Assembly (NCBI GenBank): GCA_023266475.1
Contig: JAHFQA010000004.1
Location: forward strand, 1 to 44,040
Source: Candidatus Woesearchaeota archaeon
Lineage (GTDB): Archaea; Nanobdellota; Nanobdellia; Woesearchaeales; GW2011-AR4
Direction: 5' to 3'
Length of the DNA: 44,040 nt
Shown: positions 1 to 7,601 of the stretch, piece by piece
How positions within the stretch are numbered: the stretch's first letter is position 1
Layout: every line of letters begins with the position of its first letter
Translations under genes and position numbers: made by a program
Notes under the pieces: model-generated
Databases searched by the model: none
What the model was told of the DNA's origin: nothing
Seen by the model: only the letters and a program-made list of their open reading frames with translations

Positions 1-241
1 ACAAGGGAAGAATTTAGATGGCACAGCACTTTTAATTCCTGCAAACAAATATTTGAAAGATAATCCTAATCTCGCTTCTACTTATTTAAATTTAGCTTCA
101 AGTTACGCAAAGGCTAACAACATAGACATACCTTTCCAAGACGAGATTAAAATACGAAGAGCGATTTATGAAGCTGCGACCAATAAATGGAAGAAAGCAG
201 ATGAAGGTATAGAAGGAAGGTTGTTTAAAGGTTCTAAATAA
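1..241 (+). CDS. C-terminal part of an unknown protein (cut by window edge)
   Basis: The frame is open from the left edge of the window to a TAA at 239-241, so this is the 3' end of a larger gene. A TTG at 53 could be read as a start, but the frame continues upstream without a stop. The visible ~79 residues look mostly helical, with NLASTYLNLASSYAKANNI in the middle and a charged, Lys-rich end. No family is recognised. About 100 AT-rich bases separate it from the next gene. Confidence 0.5.
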   Translation, partial: QGKNLDGTALLIPANKYLKDNPNLASTYLNLASSYAKANNIDIPFQDEIKIRRAIYEAATNKWKKADEGIEGRLFKGSK

Positions 242-344
242 TTTATTTTTTATTATAAGGCGTAATACAATAGTTTATGGTGTCACCGAGATTTTTCGTT
301 AACTATTTAAACACATCTTCATTATTTATTACTGGTGGCTTAAA

Positions 345-527
345 ATGCACATAAAAGCGAAATTCCAGGATGGATACCTAGTTCCTTTGGAAAAAGTTAA
401 ATTAAACGAGGGGGAAATTGTTGAGTTAGACTTAGTGCCGCAGAAAAAGTTTTCATGGAAAGGCGCTTTAAAAAACATAAAGCTGACTTCGGTTGGCTTA
501 CAGCATAAGATTAAAGAGAAATGGTAA
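345..527 (+). CDS. VapB-type antitoxin, DUF104 / AF2212-like family
   Basis: This 60-residue protein has the DUF104 (AF2212-like) antitoxin pattern: a short N-terminal beta region (HIKAKFQDGYLVPLEKVKL) followed by EGEIVELDL, then a positively charged helical tail that would hold the toxin. In this family the N-terminal part forms a swapped-hairpin-like DNA-binding dimer, and the tail neutralises a PIN ribonuclease. The PIN gene starts one base after its stop, the usual vapBC layout. A TATA-like TTAACTATTTAAA lies about 35 bases upstream. The partner and motif agree, so the call is fairly safe; the target operator is not visible. Confidence 0.8.
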   Translation: MHIKAKFQDGYLVPLEKVKLNEGEIVELDLVPQKKFSWKGALKNIKLTSVGLQHKIKEKW

Positions 528-528
528 G

Positions 529-924
529 ATGTATTTAATAGATACGAATATATTTCTTGAAATTTTGTTGGAGCAGGAAAAATCAAAAGAATGTGAAGCT
601 TTGATTAACAGGGCAATTAAAAGCAGTGGCTTCCACATTAGTTCTTTCACTCTTCATTCAATTGAGGTCATAATGTTAAGGAATAACAAAGTGAATGAAT
701 TAAAACAATTCTTATCGGATATAAATGAAAGCAGAATTTTGAGGATTGAAACAAATTCCGAAGACGAGCTAAATGCATTATCTATAATGATAAAATTTAA
801 ATTGGATTTTGATGATTCCTTGCAAAATCATATTTGTGAGAAACAAAATCTTAAGATTATAAGCTATGATAAGCACTTTGATAAAACATCGATAAAAAGA
901 TTAGAGCCAAAAGATTTGATATAA
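529..924 (+). CDS. VapC-type PIN-domain ribonuclease toxin
   Basis: PIN domain of 131 residues starting at the ATG at 529 (MYLIDTNIF); an in-frame start at 493 lies inside the antitoxin gene and is rejected. Visible PIN features are the first acidic residue in LIDTN (D5), the Glu in the SIEVIML region, the acidic cluster LDFDDSLQ near the end, and IISYDKHFD, the common C-terminal PIN strand. VapC toxins are Mg-dependent endoribonucleases that often cut tRNA or rRNA loops; the target here is unknown. It follows its antitoxin by one base and is followed after three bases by a metabolic gene, so all three may share a transcript. Confidence 0.85.
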   Translation: MYLIDTNIFLEILLEQEKSKECEALINRAIKSSGFHISSFTLHSIEVIMLRNNKVNELKQFLSDINESRILRIETNSEDELNALSIMIKFKLDFDDSLQNHICEKQNLKIISYDKHFDKTSIKRLEPKDLI

Positions 925-927
925 AAA

Positions 928-2568
928 ATGAAAGCAAGCGATTTATTTGTAAAATGCCTTGAAAATGAGGAAGTTGAATATATTTTCGGAGTTCCAGGAG
1001 AGGAAAACGAAGACATAATGATTTCTCTGATAAATTCCAAAATAAAATTTATTCCAACAAGGCATGAGCAAGGTGCTGCTTTCATGGCTGCCATTTTCGG
1101 AAGGCTAACTGGTAAGGCTGGAGTTTGCCTTGCTACACTTGGCCCTGGCGCAATGAATTTGACTACTGGATTGGCAGAGGCGCATCTTGGAAATATGCCT
1201 GTTGTCGCTCTTACCGGCCAAGGAGGCTTACATAGATTCCACAAGCAAAACTTCCAATTTATTGATGTTGTAAATTCGTTTAAGCCGATTACAAAATGGA
1301 ATGCGTCTATTACAACGCCTTCAATTATACCTGAAGCTGTAAGAAAGGCATTCAAGGTTGCAGAGATGGAAAGGCCAGGAGTTGCACATTTGGAGCTGCC
1401 AGAAGATGTTGCAAAAAAAGAGGTTGATGCAAAGCCACTTGCAAGATTGAAGGTAAGAAGGCCAAGCGCCGACCACAAGGCAATTGAGCAAGCTGTTAAG
1501 ATGATAAAAGAAGCCAAAAATCCATTAATTTTGGCAGGAAATGGGTGTGTAAGGACAAGGGTAAGCAAACAGCTGAATTCTTTTGTTGACGAAAGAGGAA
1601 TTCCAATTGTCCACACTCAAATGGGAAAAGGCGCTGTTAGTGACCGCTCAGAATATTCACTCTTTACAACAGGAATTCATGCAAAAGACTACTATGTATG
1701 TGGCTTTGACAGGGCTGATTTAATAATTACATTAGGGTATAACATTGTTGAGTTTTCTCCATTGCACTGGAACAAGAATAAGGACAACAAGATTCTGCAT
1801 ATAGATTTCCTGCCGAGCGAGGTTGATGAATACTACAATCCGGACCTCGAAGTTATTGGTGATATTTCAAACACATTATGGATTTTGAGGGAAAAATTAA
1901 AGAACGAGCAGAAAAAAAACCCGGAGTATTTTTTCAGGCTGAGAAAAACAATTCTGGAAGACCATCATGAAAAAGAAAATGACAATAGCTTTCCTTTAAA
2001 GCCACAGCGAATAATTCATGACATAAGAAAGTCATTGGCTGATTCTGATATTTTAATTTCGGATGTTGGCATGCACAAGATTTGGACTGCAAGGATGTAC
2101 AAAACTTATGAACCGAATACATGCCTAATCGACAATGGATTGTGCTCGATGGGAATATCTCTTCCTGGAGCGGTTGCAGCTAAATTAGTCCATCCCGATA
2201 AAAAGGTTGTTGTTGTTACAGGCGATGGCGGCTTTATGATGAATTCGCAGGAATTAGAGACTGCAATTAGGTTTGGCTTGAGCTTTGTGGTTGTCATATT
2301 TAATGATTCAAAATACGGCATGGTAGAATGGAAGCAGCAAACCCATCATCAGAAAACCTTCGGAATAGATTTTAAAAACCCGGATTTCGTAAAATACGCT
2401 GAAAGCTTTGGTGCAAAAGGCTATCGTGTTGGAAAAGCAGAAGATTTCTCAAGAATTCTGAAAAAGTCTTTGGAAGAAAACACTGTAGCAATAATAGACG
2501 TTCCTGTTGACTATTCAGAGAATTATGAATTGATGAAAAAATTAGGGCAGGAGATTTGTCCTATATAG
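928..2568 (+). CDS. Acetolactate synthase-like thiamine-diphosphate enzyme
   Basis: A 546-residue ThDP enzyme with the three-domain acetolactate synthase/pyruvate oxidase architecture. The N-terminal pyrimidine-binding domain has the catalytic Glu (E47 in PTRHEQGAA). The central domain covers about residues 190-330. The C-terminal pyrophosphate domain has the ThDP motif starting at G432 (GDGGFMMN) and ending in FND. The ending IIDVPVDYSENYELMKKLG resembles catabolic AlsS-type enzymes, which condense two pyruvates to 2-acetolactate. No regulatory small subunit or other ilv/als gene lies nearby, so the exact substrate (acetolactate, or another 2-oxoacid decarboxylation) is uncertain. It starts three bases after the VapC stop with no promoter of its own visible. 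Confidence 0.8.
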   Translation: MKASDLFVKCLENEEVEYIFGVPGEENEDIMISLINSKIKFIPTRHEQGAAFMAAIFGRLTGKAGVCLATLGPGAMNLTTGLAEAHLGNMPVVALTGQGGLHRFHKQNFQFIDVVNSFKPITKWNASITTPSIIPEAVRKAFKVAEMERPGVAHLELPEDVAKKEVDAKPLARLKVRRPSADHKAIEQAVKMIKEAKNPLILAGNGCVRTRVSKQLNSFVDERGIPIVHTQMGKGAVSDRSEYSLFTTGIHAKDYYVCGFDRADLIITLGYNIVEFSPLHWNKNKDNKILHIDFLPSEVDEYYNPDLEVIGDISNTLWILREKLKNEQKKNPEYFFRLRKTILEDHHEKENDNSFPLKPQRIIHDIRKSLADSDILISDVGMHKIWTARMYKTYEPNTCLIDNGLCSMGISLPGAVAAKLVHPDKKVVVVTGDGGFMMNSQELETAIRFGLSFVVVIFNDSKYGMVEWKQQTHHQKTFGIDFKNPDFVKYAESFGAKGYRVGKAEDFSRILKKSLEENTVAIIDVPVDYSENYELMKKLGQEICPI

Positions 2569-2621
2569 AGATTTGGATGATATGAGATAAACTATATTCC
2601 ATAAAATTTTAATTGGTTTGA

Positions 2622-3431
2622 ATGAAAAAAGTCATATTGTTTTTTATTTTTAGTATTTTGTGCTTACCGGTAGTTTTTTCTTTGCCAAAAGAATGTTATC
2701 CGAAATTTAATATCGATCTAAATCTAGTTTCTAAAGTTCGAGGAAGTGAAGAGAATAGTGATTTTCAATTTAATTACTTCAAAGAAGCAGATATTTTATG
2801 GGTTGATAAATTAAGTATATATAATTTTGGAGACTGTGATATCACCGGAATTGTTGTTCATCTGAACATAAGGCCACAAGTTGGTTATAAGTTTAAAGAA
2901 AAACATTCTGCAAATTATAATGATATGCTTATACCATTTCCAGACATTGGTATTAACAAAACTGTGACATTAGTTCGCAGTAATTTTAGTTATTATCATT
3001 TTATCATTAATAATACTACAAACAAAACCTATGGACATTGGGGCATTGACTTAGACGAAACAGGAGACTGGATTATAAGTTACGAAATACGAGATAAAAT
3101 AGGCCATCAAATTCCTTTTTCTGCTAATTTCTGGATAAATAGAGGTAATGTAGAGTGGTTTAAGGTTATAACTCTTTTAGAAGCCTCATTAATAGATTAC
3201 AATAAAACTACTTTGAGTAATAATATTCAAATATTATGGTTAACGAGGTTTCTCTATATTTTAACTGGTTTATTATTTGCTGTATCGGTATTATCTTATT
3301 ATTTTTCTTATAAGTCTGATGTGCATCAAACAAAAGAACTGAAAGAGATTAAAATTATTTTAAAAGAGGTGTTAGAAAAAATCCCTAGAAGAATAGAAGT
3401 AAAAATTGAAAATAAAAAATTTAAAAAATAA
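2622..3431 (+). CDS. Secreted, C-terminally anchored protein of unknown function
   Basis: This 269-residue protein begins with a clear signal sequence (MKKVILFFIFSILCLPVVFS). About 180 residues of extracytoplasmic domain follow, rich in beta-strand patterns and with several N-x-T/S sequons. A membrane segment (about residues 210-227, LYILTGLLFAVSVLSYYFS) precedes a Lys/Glu-rich cytoplasmic tail. One Cys pair (C25 and the Cys in FGDCDITG) could form a disulfide. No family is recognised. It stands alone: the gene before it is 53 bases away and the next two genes are on the other strand. A surface sensor or adhesin would fit the layout, but that is a guess. Confidence 0.65.
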   Translation: MKKVILFFIFSILCLPVVFSLPKECYPKFNIDLNLVSKVRGSEENSDFQFNYFKEADILWVDKLSIYNFGDCDITGIVVHLNIRPQVGYKFKEKHSANYNDMLIPFPDIGINKTVTLVRSNFSYYHFIINNTTNKTYGHWGIDLDETGDWIISYEIRDKIGHQIPFSANFWINRGNVEWFKVITLLEASLIDYNKTTLSNNIQILWLTRFLYILTGLLFAVSVLSYYFSYKSDVHQTKELKEIKIILKEVLEKIPRRIEVKIENKKFKK

Positions 3432-3471
3432 ATCCTTATGGATAAACAAAAAACACTTTTCAGTCTTTAAT

Positions 3472-3849
3472 CTACAACATCTTCACATTTTCTAAATCCT
3501 TAAAATGGAAGTCTTTTGTAAGAATTTTCAAATTATACAATAATGCAGTAGCCAAAATAAAAGAGTCAATCATTCCCCAATTCTTGACAATTTTCTTTCT
3601 GTCATAGTTGATTTTTCCAGCAGAAATGATAATTGTTTCATCTAATTCCAAAATTTTCGAGCCTTTCTTAATTCCACCTATGTACTCAATAATCTTATCA
3701 TCAATGTTATTCTTCAAGCACCAATTAACAATTTCAGCAAAAGTAATGGCACTTGTGAAATTTTCTTCTGTTTCGAGCACATTTTTGACTATTGCAGTTT
3801 TATCTGATTCCTGAAAAAGTTCAATCCAAGCTGAAGTATCTAGCAACAT
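3472..3849 (-). CDS. VapC-type PIN-domain ribonuclease toxin (second module)
   Basis: A 125-residue PIN domain with the acidic residues in the expected order: D4 in LLDTSAW, the Glu in ITFAEIVNW, the Asp in WGMIDSFILATA, and a final LTKDFHF motif. The WGMIDSFILATA and KILTKD signatures are typical of archaeal VapC proteins. Its ATG shares one base with the antitoxin TGA stop (TGATG), so translation is probably coupled. It is likely a Mg-dependent RNase with an unknown target. This is the second PIN toxin within 3 kb, on the opposite strand and with a different class of antitoxin. Confidence 0.88.
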   Translation of the reverse strand: MLLDTSAWIELFQESDKTAIVKNVLETEENFTSAITFAEIVNWCLKNNIDDKIIEYIGGIKKGSKILELDETIIISAGKINYDRKKIVKNWGMIDSFILATALLYNLKILTKDFHFKDLENVKML

Positions 3850-4070
3850 CAGTATCTGTCCAACCTATCAATCCTATCCCTTTCAAACGGTTTTGTTCCT
3901 TTAGCCGTTCCAATTAGTTTCCATACTTCCTCGAGCTTTCGTCTTTTTAATAGGCTTAATTCCACTTCCTGCCCCTCTTTTATTTCCTCTTCCTCTATTA
4001 CTTGCTTTGGAATCAAAACTCCTAATGAAGTTCCAACTTTCCTAACTTTTGCTTTAAACAAATCTGACAT
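3849..4070 (-). CDS. VapB antitoxin, AbrB/MazE-like swapped-hairpin
   Basis: A small AbrB-type protein. The N-terminal hairpin (KAKVRKVGTSLGVLIPKQVI...EGQEVELSLL) is the classic VapB DNA-binding fold, followed by a charged tail (AKGTKPFERDRIDRLDRY) that would block the PIN active site. A start at the ATG at 4070 (MSDLFKAKV) is preferred; an in-frame GTG at 4079 is also possible. A TATA-like element at 4103-4111 (read on the minus strand) would put transcription start near 4080. The pair is presumably autoregulated through this antitoxin, as in the family. Confidence 0.82.
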   Translation of the reverse strand: MSDLFKAKVRKVGTSLGVLIPKQVIEEEEIKEGQEVELSLLKRRKLEEVWKLIGTAKGTKPFERDRIDRLDRY

Positions 4071-4079
4071 TTTAATCAC

Positions 4080-4270
4080 ATTATAATGTATTATAATAAG
4101 TATATAAAACTTTTGTTTTTTACCTTCTATATAGAAATTAATTCTATTTACTGGTATACTTTTTTCTATATTAATATATAAAAACGTAATATTTAAATAT
4201 AACCTATTCGTAAGAAATAAGGATTATTGAGATAATTATATATTATATATAAATAGTGAGGTGAATGTAG
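4080..4270. promoter_or_regulatory. Divergent AT-rich promoter region between vapBC and parA-like gene
   Basis: About 190 bases of very AT-rich DNA separate two divergent genes. On the minus strand a TATATAAAAC-type box lies near 4103-4111. On the plus strand there are several candidate boxes (AATATTTAAATATAA near 4189-4203, and TATTATATATAAATA near 4241-4255). A Shine-Dalgarno-like GAGGTG at 4258-4263 is seven bases before the ATG of the ParA-like gene. Because that site would need a leader, the box near 4190 is the better promoter candidate for it. Confidence 0.5.
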
Positions 4271-5212
4271 ATGAGAAAGATAGCAATTTTCAACCAAAAA
4301 GGTGGTGTCGGAAAAACAACAACAGCTGTTAACCTGGCAGCGGGATTGTCCAGAAACAATAAAAAGGTGTTATTGATTGATTTAGACCCCCAAGGCGATA
4401 TAAGCGTGTGCCACAACACAGATGCACACTACAACCTTTACCATTTTTTAATTGAAGGTGCAGAAATAAATGAATGCGTAAGCAAGCTTGGAAAAAATCT
4501 TGATGTAATTCATTGCGACCACAAGATGGTTGATGCTGAAAGCCAGATTTCAAAGGCAAAAGATAATGTAAGCTATCTTTCAAACAAATTTTCTTTGAAA
4601 CTGGATTATGATTACATAATTCTTGACTGCCCGCCTTCGTTAAGATTACTAAACAAAAATGCGTTGTTCTATGCAAATGAAATTATAATTCCATCTTCAA
4701 CAGATGTTCTTGGCTACGATGCTTTAGAAAAAACCGTAAAAAGGCTTGTGGAATTCAACAGAGTGTATGAGCATAAAATTCTGGTAAGTTCGATCCTGCC
4801 AACAATTTTTGACGCAAGAAACAGTATATGCAATGAAATACTATCAAGAATGAGAAAAGAGTTCACTCCATTGCTTGTTGTAGACCCAATCAGGGCAAAT
4901 TCAAAGCTTAAGGAAGCTCCAAAATCAAAAATGTCCATTTTCACCTACGACAAAAAATCTTCTGGTGCAGAGGACTATTGGAAATTTGTAAAGTCTATAT
5001 TGGAAAACGAGCACATGTATGACTTAAGCATTCCACAATCTCAAAGAGAAAGGTCGATAAGGGATTATTACGTCAACGGCAAGAAAAGAGAAATGATGAT
5101 AGTAAACAACAAAGTGACTTTTGGATTTAAGTTCGTAGCCAATATCAAGGATTCAGTCAGGAATCATTTCACAGAAGGAGCTAAAAGGCAGAAGAAAGCC
5201 GGACATGCTTAA
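4271..5212 (+). CDS. ParA/MinD-family (Soj-like) ATPase
   Basis: A 313-residue deviant-Walker ATPase. KGGVGKTT (residues 10-17) is the ParA-type Walker A with the signature first Lys; LIDLDPQGDIS is the switch I region; DYIILDCPPSLRLL is Walker B. This family drives plasmid or chromosome partition, or positions protein complexes, by ATP-dependent dimerisation on DNA or membrane. About 60 extra residues follow the core (QSQRERSIRDYY ... KRQKKAGHA), basic and with no known domain. No ParB-like gene is next to it. A 42-residue membrane microprotein overlaps its 3' end, which suggests a membrane-linked role. The start is supported by GAGGTG at 4258-4263. Confidence 0.88.
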   Translation: MRKIAIFNQKGGVGKTTTAVNLAAGLSRNNKKVLLIDLDPQGDISVCHNTDAHYNLYHFLIEGAEINECVSKLGKNLDVIHCDHKMVDAESQISKAKDNVSYLSNKFSLKLDYDYIILDCPPSLRLLNKNALFYANEIIIPSSTDVLGYDALEKTVKRLVEFNRVYEHKILVSSILPTIFDARNSICNEILSRMRKEFTPLLVVDPIRANSKLKEAPKSKMSIFTYDKKSSGAEDYWKFVKSILENEHMYDLSIPQSQRERSIRDYYVNGKKREMMIVNNKVTFGFKFVANIKDSVRNHFTEGAKRQKKAGHA

Positions 5213-5333
5213 GAAATTAAAATTTTTGCTGGTTTTTATCCTAAGTTTTTTGAATTTGGGAAGATTTTACGACGCAGATTATTATTTTGTCAAGTCATTG
5301 TTTTATTTAGCAAGAAATAAGATTTTTGGCTAA
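5205..5333 (+). CDS. 42-residue membrane microprotein overlapping the ParA-like gene
   Basis: An ORF of 43 codons starts at the ATG at 5205, inside the last codons of the ParA-like gene, and ends at TAA 5331-5333. The product is MLKKLKFLLVFILSFLNLGR followed by FYDADYYFVKSLFYLARNKI and FG. It has a basic N-terminus and one hydrophobic segment (residues 6-18), then an aromatic amphipathic helix. The overlap (ATG eight bases before the end of the ParA-like stop) implies translational coupling. No family is recognised. Its last bases overlap the 3' end of the convergent archease gene. It could be chance, but the hydrophobic pattern, the overlap and the lack of any other gene here argue for a real product. 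Confidence 0.5.
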   Translation: MLKKLKFLLVFILSFLNLGRFYDADYYFVKSLFYLARNKIFG

Positions 5334-5761
5334 ATATCAACAACAACAGTCGCTATCCAATTATTCTTTCCTTTCCTGACTTCAAACATGTGCATTGTAA
5401 TAGCCTTTATATCATTCTCAAGATGCTGTTTCTCGGGATTTATTGTGTCACCCATAAGAATTGATGTCAAATAATATTTTTTATTTTTTTCATTAATTGA
5501 AACTTCCACATCCTTGAAAACCATGTACTTTGAATCTTTTAAAAACAAAATTTCAGATAAAAAATCATATAATAAATTATCAATTTTCTCATGCTCTAGT
5601 TTAATTTCAACTTTTTCTTTGGATTCAATTGTTTTGATGTCGGCGCTTAATTCAAAAATAGCAAGAGCTGCATTCTCAAACATTTCATTTAGGTTTTTGC
5701 CGTATGCCTCATATGCAATGTCAGCGATTGCAACGTCTTCAAGAAATTTGTATTTTGGCAT
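5330..5761 (-). CDS. Archease, activator of the RtcB RNA ligase
   Basis: A 143-residue archease. These small proteins speed up guanylylation and multiple turnover of RtcB by helping place metal and GTP. Family marks visible here are the N-terminal block FLEDVAIADIAYEAYGKNL, the FENAALAIFEL helix, LLYDFLSEILFL, and the C-terminal IKAITMHMFEVRKGKN. The expected acidic metal ligands are present as the Asp in VAIADIA and the C-terminal Asp of VVVDI. It lies ten bases downstream of a ZIP transporter gene on the same strand, so they form an operon. RtcB itself is about 2 kb away on the same strand. Confidence 0.88.
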   Translation of the reverse strand: MPKYKFLEDVAIADIAYEAYGKNLNEMFENAALAIFELSADIKTIESKEKVEIKLEHEKIDNLLYDFLSEILFLKDSKYMVFKDVEVSINEKNKKYYLTSILMGDTINPEKQHLENDIKAITMHMFEVRKGKNNWIATVVVDI

Positions 5762-5771
5762 TTTTTATAAA

Positions 5772-6515
5772 TTAACCGCCTTCAAATGTTTTGCTTATAA
5801 ACCAAATCAATCCTATGCCAAAAATCATAAGCACTAACTGAACAAAAGACCTTTTTATCTCTTTTTCTTTGTGAATTTCAGGTATTAAGTCTGTTGTTGC
5901 AATGTAGATTAGCCCACCTATCGCTAAGGAAGTTATATAAAAATTAATATTCTGTATTCTTGTAGAGTAAAAGTATGCAGCTAAAGCTCCGATTACTGCA
6001 GTCAATGCGCTTATAAAATTATAAAAAGTTGCCTTTAACCTTGAAAATCCTCCGTAGAGCAGTATGGCAAAGTTCCCAAGCTCGTGCGGAATTTCGTGGG
6101 CAACAATTGCAACTGTGGTGGCTATTCCGACTGCAGTGCTGTTCAAAAATGCAATTGCTATTATAACTCCATCTGTAAAATTATGCACGCCATCCCCAAG
6201 AATATTCAAATATGTGAAAGTGTGAATATCTTTCTTGTCAGTGTGGTGATGATGCCAATGAAGGAATTTTTCTATAACAAAAAAAAATAAAATTCCAATT
6301 ATAATAAACATGGGCAATGCCGGCCTGAATCCTTTTTCAATAGCCTCTGGCAGCAAGTCAAAAAATGCAGCTCCAAGCAGTGCGCCTGCTGAAAATGCCA
6401 CCATGTAAAACAAAGATTTTTTCAAAGTTTTTATCATCAAGAATAAGACGCCTAATAGTGATATAATACTGACTATAAAAACAGAAATTAAGATTTGGAA
6501 TAAGATTGATGGCAT
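5772..6515 (-). CDS. ZIP-family divalent metal transporter
   Basis: A 247-residue membrane protein with about eight hydrophobic segments. The metal-binding His-rich loop HWHHHHTD is at residues 86-92, between TM3 and TM4. The ZIP metal site in TM4 is HNFTDG (111-116) and in TM5 HEIPHE (140-145). ZIP proteins carry Zn, Fe or Mn into the cytoplasm. A TATA-like ATTTATAAAG (read on the minus strand near 6538-6547) about 25 bases upstream of the ATG suggests a leaderless transcript. It is cotranscribed with archease; RtcB needs Mn, so a metal link between the two is a tempting inference only. Confidence 0.9.
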   Translation of the reverse strand: MPSILFQILISVFIVSIISLLGVLFLMIKTLKKSLFYMVAFSAGALLGAAFFDLLPEAIEKGFRPALPMFIIIGILFFFVIEKFLHWHHHHTDKKDIHTFTYLNILGDGVHNFTDGVIIAIAFLNSTAVGIATTVAIVAHEIPHELGNFAILLYGGFSRLKATFYNFISALTAVIGALAAYFYSTRIQNINFYITSLAIGGLIYIATTDLIPEIHKEKEIKRSFVQLVLMIFGIGLIWFISKTFEGG

Positions 6516-6555
6516 TTTATATATTAAAATAGAACGGGCTTTATAAATCTACTTT

Positions 6556-6783
6556 TTATTTAATCAATTGATTTAATTCCAAAAGAATTGTTAAAAGTTT
6601 TCTTCCCTTATTGGTTATTTCATAATCTACTTTTTGATGCCCAATATCATATTTTACTATAAAACCTTTTTCAGTTAATTCTCTTAAGACAGATGGTAAA
6701 GTAGTATGAGAAACTTTGGTTTTTCTGACCATTTTGGCATATTTTCTCCTTTGGAGCCTAATAAAAATGAGAAACTTTCTAAA
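6556..6783 (-). pseudogene. Winged-helix fragment overlapping the LAGLIDADG gene end, out of frame
   Basis: Reading the minus strand from just after a TGA at 6784-6786 down to the stop at 6556-6558 gives a good winged-helix domain: RKYAKMVRKTKVSHTTLPSV is the helix-turn-helix, LRELTEKGFIVKYD the recognition helix and start of the wing, and VDYEITNKGRKLL the wing and last helix. The first ATG in the frame (6732) would already lack helix 1. The upstream part of this frame runs through the DNA that codes, in another frame, for the end of the LAGLIDADG-like protein. It is therefore either a truncated regulator gene or the product of a frameshift or recombination join. Confidence 0.45.
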
Positions 6784-7370
6784 TCAACATGGCTTTGAAA
6801 TCTTAACATATGTTTATTTTTAGTTTCTTTATAATTAGTTGGACCATATTTTTCAAATGTTATTTGCAATAAATCCATAAATATCTTATGAGTGGAATGT
6901 GTTATGAGTTTTATAGTATAGTTAGATTTTCTTACTGGAGTTAAATCGCCTAAAACTAAGCCATAGAGATATGCTTTTTCTCGAATAGATAAATCAAATT
7001 TTTGCTTTTCTTTTATGTACCCTATGGCTAATTGAGCTGACCTACTGTCCATTATACTTATTTCATTTTCAACAAGTATCTTTCTTATAGTACCACGATG
7101 AATGTTTGTGTGTCTTGAAACTTTCCTAATCGATTTGCTGTCATTAAAAACTCCTAATAAGTTTTGAATATTGATGCCTTTCCTAAACTTTATTGTAATT
7201 CCTTCTTTATGTGTCCTTAAAATTATTCCAGATTTCTTCAAATGATACTTAACAGTATTTGGATGAATAGAAACTTTATGATTTTGTCCTAGCAATTCAG
7301 CAGTTTCCTTTAAAGAATTACCTTGTTTGTAATATTCACAAGCTAGCTTAATAATTTCATCTGATGTCAT
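6684..7370 (-). CDS. Truncated LAGLIDADG endonuclease-like protein with N-terminal HTH domains
   Basis: The ATG at 7370 is chosen because GGAGGT lies at 7378-7383, a strong ribosome binding site; the frame also has a TTG upstream. Two helix-turn-helix units come first (the EIIKLACEYYKQGNSLKETA region, and a second around SIRKVSRHTNIHRGTIRKIL). One LAGLIDADG-like motif follows (KAYLYGLVLGDLTP) with the usual strand/helix (NYTIKLITHSTHKIFMDLL). A complete homing endonuclease of this kind would have a second motif about 80-100 residues later. Here the frame ends soon after FSFLLGSKGENMPKW, so the second half is missing. Probably a decayed mobile intron or free-standing homing gene. Confidence 0.6.
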   Translation of the reverse strand: MTSDEIIKLACEYYKQGNSLKETAELLGQNHKVSIHPNTVKYHLKKSGIILRTHKEGITIKFRKGINIQNLLGVFNDSKSIRKVSRHTNIHRGTIRKILVENEISIMDSRSAQLAIGYIKEKQKFDLSIREKAYLYGLVLGDLTPVRKSNYTIKLITHSTHKIFMDLLQITFEKYGPTNYKETKNKHMLRFQSHVDLESFSFLLGSKGENMPKWSEKPKFLILLYHLS

Positions 7371-7420
7371 TTTTATAACCTCCAAAGTTTTTTATTTTCT
7401 TAAAGACTTTGGATTTTCGA

Positions 7421-7511
7421 GAAAAAGAGAACGTTAAGCGAAACTGCGTAATTGATTTTTGTGTTGAAAACCAAAAATCATTATTTGGCAGTTTTGTGTG
7501 TTCTCTTTTTC
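7421..7511. repeat. 91-nt nested inverted repeat (large hairpin)
   Basis: Three nested complementary arms are perfect: GAAAAAGAGAAC (7421-7432) with GTTCTCTTTTTC (7500-7511), AAACTGC (7441-7447) with GCAGTTT (7488-7494), and TGATTTTTG (7453-7461) with CAAAAATCA (7472-7480). The gaps between arms are 8 and 5 bases on the left, 5 and 7 on the right, and the loop is 10 bases. That is 28 base pairs in a 91-base span. It lies between the decayed LAGLIDADG gene and the 3' end of rtcB. It may be a transcribed RNA hairpin, a terminator for rtcB, or a miniature mobile element end. Confidence 0.65.
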
Positions 7512-7601
7512 AGATTTTAGAATAAGAACTAGTTTAAATATTTTAGGCGTAGATGTCCAGTGCTTTTTTGTCCAGTGGTCTATAAATCATTATCTTTTAC
7601 A

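Noticed and set aside
493-528. Upstream start for the first PIN toxin
   Set aside because: It would lie inside the antitoxin gene and add residues not in the family; ATG 529 begins exactly at the PIN strand.
864-1616. 250-codon ORF opposite the acetolactate-synthase-like gene
   Set aside because: It is the antisense shadow of a well-supported enzyme and its translation has no domain-like pattern.
6684-6740. FLILLYHLS at the end of the LAGLIDADG-like frame read as helix 1 of the winged helix
   Set aside because: The same bases encode VSHTTLPSVL in the winged-helix frame, so both cannot belong to one protein in series.
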